Assembly (NCBI GenBank): GCA_039000515.1
Contig: JBCFYV010000012.1
Coordinates: 34,834,562 to 34,898,561, forward strand
DNA from: Timema cristinae
Lineage: Eukaryota; Arthropoda; Insecta; Phasmatodea; Timematidae
Direction: 5' to 3'
Length of the DNA: 64,000 bases
A model generated the notes under the pieces. It had not been told where the DNA came from. It was given only the letters and a program-made list of their open reading frames with translations, and did no database searches. A program made the position numbers and the translations under genes. Position 1 is the first letter of the stretch; every line of letters starts with the position of its first letter. Shown here in pieces: positions 57,105 to 64,000 of the stretch.

Positions 57105-57994
57105 TCTGGTGCTCTCACACGTGGACTTCGATAGAAAGGTTCAGAAATGTTTAAGTTGACTTCTTAACGTAGCAATAACTTTTAAAATTAATCTTAAAAT
57201 TCTATATTTCAAATATAAATACTCTCTTTTCTCTATCTGTACATAAACTCACTTTAATCAGTATTAATACTGTCCCACTAATTTATACCATGTAGTCTAA
57301 TTACCCTTCAAAGTACCGAATCACAGATTTAAATTGACTTCAAGACATCCTCCTTGAATAAATTAAAGTTTTTTTTAAATATTATGATTTTAAATTAAAA
57401 AAAGTTTTGAAGGCGAACATAAAAATGTAGTTTTAATTAATGAGGAAATGCTACCATACCTACACTATAATATTGACAGATATGACTTAACTTTAAAAAT
57501 AGCGGTAAATGGATGGTGATATATTTTATTTTTGAAATGTTGGTGGTCCTATCGTATCGACGACACCGGACAGCGGGACACACCTAGCCAATTCCCGTGG
57601 CAAAAAATACAAGGCAAAATGGAGGCTTTGTTCCAGACATCGTTATGAGGTCGCTTGGGTCGCTCTTATTCCAAGATGATGTTCACTTTTTCTTCTGTCA
57701 CTTCCCTTCATAGTTTGACCGGAAAAGTTTCCGATATGAATGGTTGTTTTTTCGTGAGCTTGGTGTCACTGGAGTTCAATGGTCATGATGACTTCTCAAC
57801 TATTTCATCCCCGTGTGTCTGAAACAACAACATAATGATTACAGCAATTAGGGAATAAAATATAACACCTTTAAAATGTAAGTTTGTTCCTTTTTTAATT
57901 TTAAACCTCGAAAATAGGGTTCAATTTCTGAAGGTGGAGGAAGGGGTAAAGCACTAAACCATACAATTATTAATGTAGGAAAATATATTATTAT
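57105..57994. other. Upstream region of the unrecognised gene
   Basis: AT-rich with a GC-richer patch (57,540-57,690). It may hold the 5' UTR and promoter, but no element stands out. Confidence 0.4.
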
Positions 57995-58200
57995 CATTTG
58001 GGGTATTTAGCATACACGTTCTGAGCCAGCTGATTATATCAGCACACGACCAACAAACTTATTTAACTATAGGACACAACACTCAGTCTCTCCGGTCGTT
58101 AATTCATTCATTATTTGTAACAGGGGAAGACCCAATTTAGAAAATTATACATTTTTCATCCATGCCAGAAATCGAGTCCGGGATCCTTAAACGTACGTAT
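57995..58200 (-). repeat. SINE family B copy
   Basis: 'ctgattatatcagcacacga' at left, 'gccagaaatcgagtccggga' (reversed B box) at right. Confidence 0.75.
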
Positions 58201-58228
58201 CAAAAATTCAATTATGAGGAGTAATGGG

Positions 58229-58252
58229 TCCGGGGGGGGGGGGAGGGGGGGA
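58229..58252 (+). repeat. G-rich run
   Basis: A run of twelve G's, then A, then a further G run. Confidence 0.9.
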
Positions 58253-58359
58253 CAGACCAGATCACTCGTTAATAACTTTATCAATGTTGTATAAAATCGT
58301 TGGCTTCCAGTTATTGTTAAACAAGTCCATACAGTTTCGAGGGTTAAGGAGATAATCAC

Positions 58360-58575
58360 CTACTTCGGTGTCCGCATGGTCTAAGGCATCACTTTCGCAA
58401 TAGACGAGACTGCCGAAGATAAGGAGATCGGAGTTCGATCGCGGTCGAGTGAATTGAGGGTGGTTTTCCCTAAATGGTTTTTTACTAAATCTTCCTAATC
58501 CCCAACACGCGAGTGCAATTATTACATACTCGTATAACTCAAACGGGTAGTAGGACGTGGTGTTAAAAAAAAAAA
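58360..58575 (+). repeat. SINE family A copy, full head
   Basis: 'ctacttcggtgtccgcatgg', B box 'gagttcgatcgcgg', shortened body, tail 'aaacgggtagtaggacgtgg' and A-rich end. Confidence 0.82.
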
Positions 58576-58884
58576 GGACGATAGTCGGCTTCATCCGAGG
58601 CAGCATAACCACAAACGACCACAAATATAATACACTAGTGAATATGTGCAACTACGGCTGCAGATTATTGCACTAAAATATATTCTAAACTTTTTATAGG
58701 GAAAGATCTATAATGTAAGCCCTCAATCGACTTTCTAGTTAAAAGTTTATTCGTCAAACGCTAACAACTTCACAAATATATTTAGGTTTCCGTGTTTAAT
58801 TCAAATCAAAACTTATATTTACCCCCTTCACGCCACGGTATCTATTTGTTGCACCAAACTACCCAAGTTAGAGTTGAGCTGTTA

Positions 58885-59160
58885 TTATTTTTAACCAAAG
58901 ATAACTATTTATTTACTTATATACAATTATACACAAATCATGGTTTCCATGGTGAAGTAGACAAAGAATGATTCTACAGATGAGCCACTGCCCACACTGA
59001 GGAAAAACAGACTATATAAAATTCGCTTGGAAAACTAGGTTTTAGTTTTGACTACTATTTTTCCGGAATTCTATGCCCCTAACCTTTAAAATGTTTGTTC
59101 ATTTGTCAAAATCGGTTAAGCCATTTTCTCATAATTTTAACTACCGGCTTATCAAATTGT
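58885..59160 (+). repeat. Dispersed repeat, copy 1 of a direct pair
   Basis: Collinear with 63,195-63,495: 'atttttaaccaaagataa', 'gacaaagaatga', 'actattttt', 'ctaacctttaaa', 'ccggcttatcaaatt'. Non-coding. Confidence 0.65.
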
Positions 59161-59164
59161 ACAT

Positions 59165-59230
59165 AAGATATATATATATATATAAAGATAAAGATATATA
59201 TATATAAAAAGATAAAGATATATATATATA
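59165..59230. repeat. (TA)n/AAAGATA microsatellite
   Basis: TATATATA blocks separated by 'aaagataaagat'. The same pattern continues after 62,246, showing that the transposon split it. Confidence 0.9.
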
Positions 59231-62200
59231 TTAGGGTGTCCCAAGATACAAGGTAAAAATTTTTTTTTGCAAAGTTGAATACGCATACCCTCTATTTTTT
59301 TTTTATTTCACCTCAGTAACTTAAATAAAAAGTATTATTGCAATAAGATAACGATAACCCGTGCCGACTTTACTTCAAACTTGAACGTGAGATCTTGTAC
59401 GGGGAATACCATGGAAAGATTGTAAAATGTATGTTTCTTTGGTACATAAGACACCATTTTAATCAAAGCTGATATTTATTAACATATTACAGTAAAAGAA
59501 ACATTACTGAACATATTTTCGTTTCAATGTTTGCTTTTTACAGTCATGATAGATCTTCGTGTGTTCTTGTACGCAACGAAACAAAAATTGTTTTTGTTCC
59601 TCCTCAACCGTTATTAATCCATGAAAGTCCTGCATTAGTTTTACTGCTCTTTCAGCTGTATCGTTCACTGCTCTAAGTATTGATATTGTCTTTTTTGCGT
59701 CTAGAAAAGAAGCGTTATTCTCCCATGAAGAGGGACTCTCGTTGTGAAAACTATCATCAATTTTGAGTCTAGAAAACAATGAATGGCTTTTGACTGATAT
59801 GAAATCATCGATGCTTTTTTCTGTAAAAAAAAATGTAACAATTGCGTGATATAAATAAATAACTAAATAAACAATTACAAAATCAATGTATCAAACTCAC
59901 CATACAATGAACCACAAAGTTCTTCCTTCGATGGAATGTATCTTTTCTCATGGGTCGAGAAATTTTCTCTATGTAAATTTGCCACCATTTTTAATTTTGT
60001 TTCTTCGTCCACATCATCATCAAAAAGTGCTAATACTGCTATTTCATCAGTCAAATACCATAAATGCTGGAGAAATTTCTGTAAAGCAGCTTTCGAGATA
60101 TTTTCATTAACATTTTCGTAAGCTTTCAAAGATTTCAAAAAGCACAAATCTTTGTAGGGTGCTTTAAACTGCCAAAATGCATTGAAGCCATGGTTTAACA
60201 TAGATTGTTACGATAAACAAGCAGACATCTAACAGTTCTTTCGTATCCTTGGTGTTTAATTTCAGCTGAGAACTAAATAACGATAGTTTTAGGGAGTAAA
60301 TCGCTCGGGCCATCCATCTAGCTTGGTGCATGGCACCGGAGGTCTGATTTTAATTTTTTTTTCTGCATCTCCACCTAAAAACACCATAGAAATTTCGATC
60401 AACTCTCGATAGTCCTCTCTGACCATAACATTTTTAAGTTCATCTCGGTAAAAGTCCAGCAAATTTTCAATTTCGAGTACGGTTCTGAACAGTTCCACTG
60501 TTTCTCTATAGCACTGTATTTTAGTGGAATCGATATTTTTCCAATTCTCTTTGAGCTTTTTAAAGAGTGGAATATCGGGGCTTGTTGTCACTTGTTTAAT
60601 TTTCAGATCGAACATGGCCTTTAACACCAGTTCGTATACATGATGGCGGCAAGCGAAAAAAAGCATTTCCTTATCAAATTTTTGCTTGAGGAGCGTACAA
60701 GCACCATTAAAACGACCTGTATTCGAAGCCGTAATATCACAACAGAGAATTTGGACCTTGTTTTCGAGATTACAATCTAAGATCGCCTTCCAAATAGCCT
60801 GCGCCTGTTCTTTGCCTGAGGAATTATCCAGTCTCAGCGCAGCAATGAGTTGTTATTTTAGTCCAAATGAAATAACAATAGGCAAGCGTTCTTCTTTCAA
60901 TTTTCGAGCACTCAAAGCAGGCAACAGTTTTCCATCCCAATGTAAGGTCACTACATCCGGTACATAGTTTTGAAAATAAATTTTTATGTTTTCCGCACGT
61001 TCCTTCCGTTTTTCTGTTAGGATTCTTTGAATTGAAGACTTACTTATCGGAAATTCGTCAATGTTAAATCCAAGTGCATCAATAGTAGCTTCAAGAATAA
61101 ACACAGAATCTTGCATACTTAACTGACACCTATCTAAAGCAGCAACTAACTTTGGAGTAATAAAGTCTTTCCTCAATACTGATTTACTTGTCCCAGGTTT
61201 TGAGCTTTCGATCAGTGTTGGGAAATCTTCTGAATCTATATTTTCATTAGAATTCGAAGAGGAATATTCTTGCAATGGTTCGTTTGATGCCGAGGATGTT
61301 GAATCGGAAACATATTTTATTCGCCGATTGTCTTCTTTGACAGCTCGAAGTCGCGCCCTTTCCTCTTTTTTGGCCAGATTTTTTATCCACTCCACCTAAG
61401 TGACCGGGTCGGCCCGGCTCTCTTTGGCGCTGCAAGAACATCCTATCTTCCTCTATTTTCATTAATTGAAGTGCATCAACATGTGCAATGTTGAACAAAT
61501 TGTCTAAATTAATTACAAATTATTGTTGTCGCCGCTTGAATACGTCTTGTAATTTCTTTGCATTTTTTTTTGTAAGTCTCTCCAAACTTGATACACATTA
61601 ACAAGCTTGCTCGCACAATTTGGCAACAATTTGGTAGGTATGCGTGCCTTTTCCCAAAATATAATACATTCGCGAATAGCGAGATTTGCACTTTCATTAA
61701 CACTTAAATTCACTTCTCGAATATTGTAAAACAAAACTGCGAGAACTTGTCCATTAGACGGAAGTTTTGAACCCGTTATTTGATGTCTTATATTACCTAT
61801 TAAAAATATCACTTTTTTAGAACTACGCAATTCCACTGCCATGTTCTGTTCACAGATTAAAAACCATACAAACATTTACTAATTAAACAACTTGGAATTA
61901 TAAGCACATTGACACGTAGACGTGCGCTGTCCTGAGTAAACTGCTACTGACATGTTTCACGGGTTGTGCAATCTCACTGTCGAAGCATTCCAAAACCTTC
62001 CTTTATCTTTTTTTTTTATATCTTTACCATTTGCAGCTGTTGGGTGCTCCGCTACAGACACGTGTCGTCAGCGTTCGCTCGCTCAAGTACACATGTACTG
62101 ACTGACATGTTTAGATGCAAGTCGGCACGGGTTGCCGTGGTCCAAATTACATGAAACATTATTTACAATTGTTTTGACATAAAAGGAAAAAAATAAGAGG

Positions 62201-62246
62201 GTATGCGAAAAAAAATAATTAATTTCATTTTTTTGGGACACCCTAA
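59231..62246 (-). mobile_element. DNA transposon of the CRHH DDE-like family, 3.0 kb
   Basis: TTAGGGTGTCCCAA at the left end is the inverse of TTGGGACACCCTAA at the right. The flanks are TATATATA on both sides, compatible with an 8-bp duplication, but the site is a TA repeat and so is not diagnostic. The interior is one minus-strand gene. The short ends and possible 8-bp duplication suggest a hAT-like element; this is unproven. Confidence 0.82.
59504..61875 (-). pseudogene. CRHH-family transposon protein, broken
   Basis: Matches, in order, a protein family I recall as common and unnamed in Hydra, aphids and other animals. N-terminal: KLPSNGQVLAVLFYNIREV and FWEKARIPTKLLPNC (61,875-61,513). 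Then IEEDRMFLQRQREPGRPG (61,498-61,390, partly in another frame). Then LHWDGKLLPAL (about 60,940), CCDITASNTGRFNGACTLL (about 60,730) and FFACRHHVYELVLKAMF (60,660). Then REDYRELIEISMVFLGGDA and, after a 1-base shift near 60,340, GAMHQARWMARAIYSLKL. Then LWYLTDEIAVLALFDDDVD (60,060), and near the end AVNDTAERAVKLMQDFHG and EEQKQFLF (59,700-59,560). Several shifts and a stop at about 60,855 break it. The nuclease-like role is inferred from its position between inverted repeats. Confidence 0.8.
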
Positions 62247-62261
62247 TATATATATAAAGAT

Positions 62262-62590
62262 AAAGAAAGTGAGAGATTGAGAACATGTGAGACTAAGTGT
62301 GTGAGTGTATGTGTGTGTGAATGCATAAGTGTGTGAATGAATGTGTGATCGAGATTGCTAGTAATAGTAAGGGAGTGTGTGTGCGTGAGAGAGAAAGTGT
62401 GTGTGACAAAAAGAGTGTGTAAGAGAAAGAGTGTATGTAAAAGAGAGTTTATATGAAAGAGCGTGTGGGTGAAAATGAATGTGAGTGTAAGAGAGTGTGT
62501 GCTAAAGAGAGTGTGAGTGAAAGAAAGTGTGTGTGATAGAGTGTGTATGTGAGAAAGAAAGTGTGAGTGAGAAGTGTGTGTGTATAAGAT
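62262..62590 (+). repeat. Imperfect GT/GA-rich satellite-like region
   Basis: A mixture of 'gtgtgtg', 'gagagaaag' and 'gagtgtg' words with a loose 10-20 bp rhythm. An open minus-strand frame here (His/Thr/Ser-only) is a by-product. Confidence 0.85.
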
Positions 62591-63194
62591 TAGATTTGTG
62601 ATGCACAAAATATTATTTTGTTATATTAATATTCTAACAAAATATTACTTTGTTATAATCATATTATCCACTCAAAATCAAGTGGTAACATTGAAACATG
62701 ATATAACCTGTTTGTATTGAAAAATCATTCGAAAAAATTAACACCAAAACCTATACTTAAACAATTAAAATAGTTATCTAAAAATATTCCAAGATCGTTT
62801 TATCGATCTTTGAAATTATAATTAATACAAAACATATTTAAACATAATTGTATCGTTTTTAGTTAGTAATTCATGCGCAAAATGAAATTTAAGAGAATAT
62901 TTTCACGAAATCGACTACCTACAACATTACAATAACAATACATATTTTCCCAGTCTAGGAAATTAATCCTTCAATCAAAGAATGTAGGTAAGAGAGGTGA
63001 TAGGACCCGCTATTTTAACAGCCATTTTGTGATCAGAAGTAAATATTCAAACATAAAGAAGAAGGAAACGCATCAATGCAAACAAAATTATATATTTCTA
63101 GCTTACTATCATTGATTTTTATACTCGTATATATATTTTTGCTTGAATATTTATATTTATTGAACCGTACAACTTAAGTAGTAATAGCTTAGTT
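62591..63194. other. AT-rich, no gene recognised
   Basis: Short direct repeat 'aaaatattattttgttatatt' type words at 62,606-62,660. Otherwise featureless. Confidence 0.4.
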
Positions 63195-63495
63195 ATCATT
63201 TTTAACCAAAGATAAAAATACTTTATTTAGAGAATGAGTTATTAATCTTAACCAAGAAGAAAGATTTTATTTACACCTAACTTACTAATGCACAAATCAG
63301 GGATTTCTTATTATGTAAACAAAGAATGAAAAGCTGAAATTTCTCTGGGAAAATCAAATTTTGGTTGGAAACTATTATTTTTCCCGACATTTTGGACCAC
63401 TAACCTTTAAAGTGAGAGGTCTTTTGTCAACATTCGTTCGGCTATTTCCTCGTATATTCTAAATAGAACGTGGGCTTATCAAATTTTATGTAAGA
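63195..63495 (+). repeat. Dispersed repeat, copy 2 of a direct pair
   Basis: Collinear with 58,885-59,160, in the same orientation, on the other side of the 59.2-62.2 kb transposon. Confidence 0.65.
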
Positions 63496-63627
63496 AGTTC
63501 TATGAACAGTAGACAGTTGAAATATCTCCTGATATTTCGCCTTGGATTTGGAGTTGATATTTTTCCTTGGTTGTCAATTTAGATAGAAAACATGTTATTA
63601 ATACTTTATTCAATAATACATTATACC

Positions 63628-63862
63628 TGATTCCGTAGCCGCATGGTCTAAGGTGTCACTTTCGTGTTAGACTTGTCTGCAAATGACAGGAAGATCGGGG
63701 TTCGAATTCCGGTCAAGTGAACTGAGAGGGGTTTTCCAAAATGGCATTACACGCTCCCTCCACGCAAATATGGATACACTTTCTCTAAATTCAACCTTCC
63801 TCATCCCTAACTATTAGCGTAATTAGTACATATGTGTATAGAATTAACAGGTGCTGCAAAGA
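63628..63862 (+). repeat. SINE family A copy
   Basis: Head 'ctgattccgtagccgcatgg', B box 'ggggttcgaattccgg', full body, eroded tail 'taacaggtgctgcaaag'. Confidence 0.82.
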
Positions 63863-64000
63863 AAAACAAACAATACATAAATTCATGGAGAATAACTGTT
63901 TTTCATGCGGCTTAGGACGTCGTTCTCATAATATATGTCAATATAAAAAAAAGTTCTAGGCACTCTATCGATTGCTTAAATATACATTATATCACGTGAA

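Noticed and set aside
62243..62608. 121-codon minus-strand frame rich in His, Thr, Ser and Leu
   Set aside because: Entirely made of a GT/GA-rich simple repeat.
1528..63862. Many sites with tRNA A and B boxes could be taken for tRNA genes
   Set aside because: None folds into a full cloverleaf with a 7-bp acceptor stem by inspection, and each continues into a repeated SINE body and tail.

Overview
This window is eukaryotic nuclear DNA, most probably from an insect with a large, repeat-rich genome. The evidence is an AT-rich background, short GC-rich exons with GT/AG splice sites separated by introns of 15-21 kb, dozens of tRNA-derived SINEs, several DNA transposon superfamilies, a Jockey-type LINE, and a short run of the arthropod telomere-type repeat (CCTAA/TTAGG) near 41.73 kb. 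No bacterial, organellar or viral genes and no intact tRNA or rRNA genes were seen.

Host genes lie on the minus strand. (1) A TMEM117 orthologue (multi-pass transmembrane protein): first coding exon at 38,902-39,220, a later exon at 23,714-23,823 and a third at 2,725-2,861; the rest must lie to the left of base 1. About 30 residues expected between the first two exons were not located. The intron/exon border of the 23.8-kb exon is amplified into six tandem units with a 75-bp consensus. Each unit carries a splice acceptor and the start of the exon, and the unit is an open 25-codon block. (2) A GC-rich first coding exon at 56,175-57,104 (310 codons, Ser-rich, disordered) of a gene I do not recognise.

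Almost everything else is mobile DNA. Left to right: a 5.4-kb degenerate DNA transposon with long inverted ends (6.55-11.93 kb); a 3.05-kb hAT element with 8-bp target duplication (16.38-19.43 kb); a 1.6-kb unclassified repeat (21.40-22.98 kb); a hAT-type MITE (37.92-38.25 kb); a small insertion carrying CCTAA repeats inside a SINE (41.60-42.01 kb); a 2.4-kb PIF/Harbinger element with transposase and MADF/BESS-like pieces on opposite strands (42.79-45.22 kb); a full-length 4.98-kb Jockey-like LINE with 13-bp target duplication (48.76-53.73 kb); and a 3.0-kb transposon of the 'CRHH' DDE-like family (59.23-62.25 kb).

Four or five SINE families (called A to D here, plus one odd fragment) are scattered throughout. 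Families A and C have different tRNA-like heads but the same 3' tail, which suggests they are copied by the same LINE machinery. No transposon protein is fully intact. Some breaks are single-base homopolymer differences and could be assembly errors. The genes do not form a pathway; the window is essentially two host genes with transposon-filled introns and flanks.
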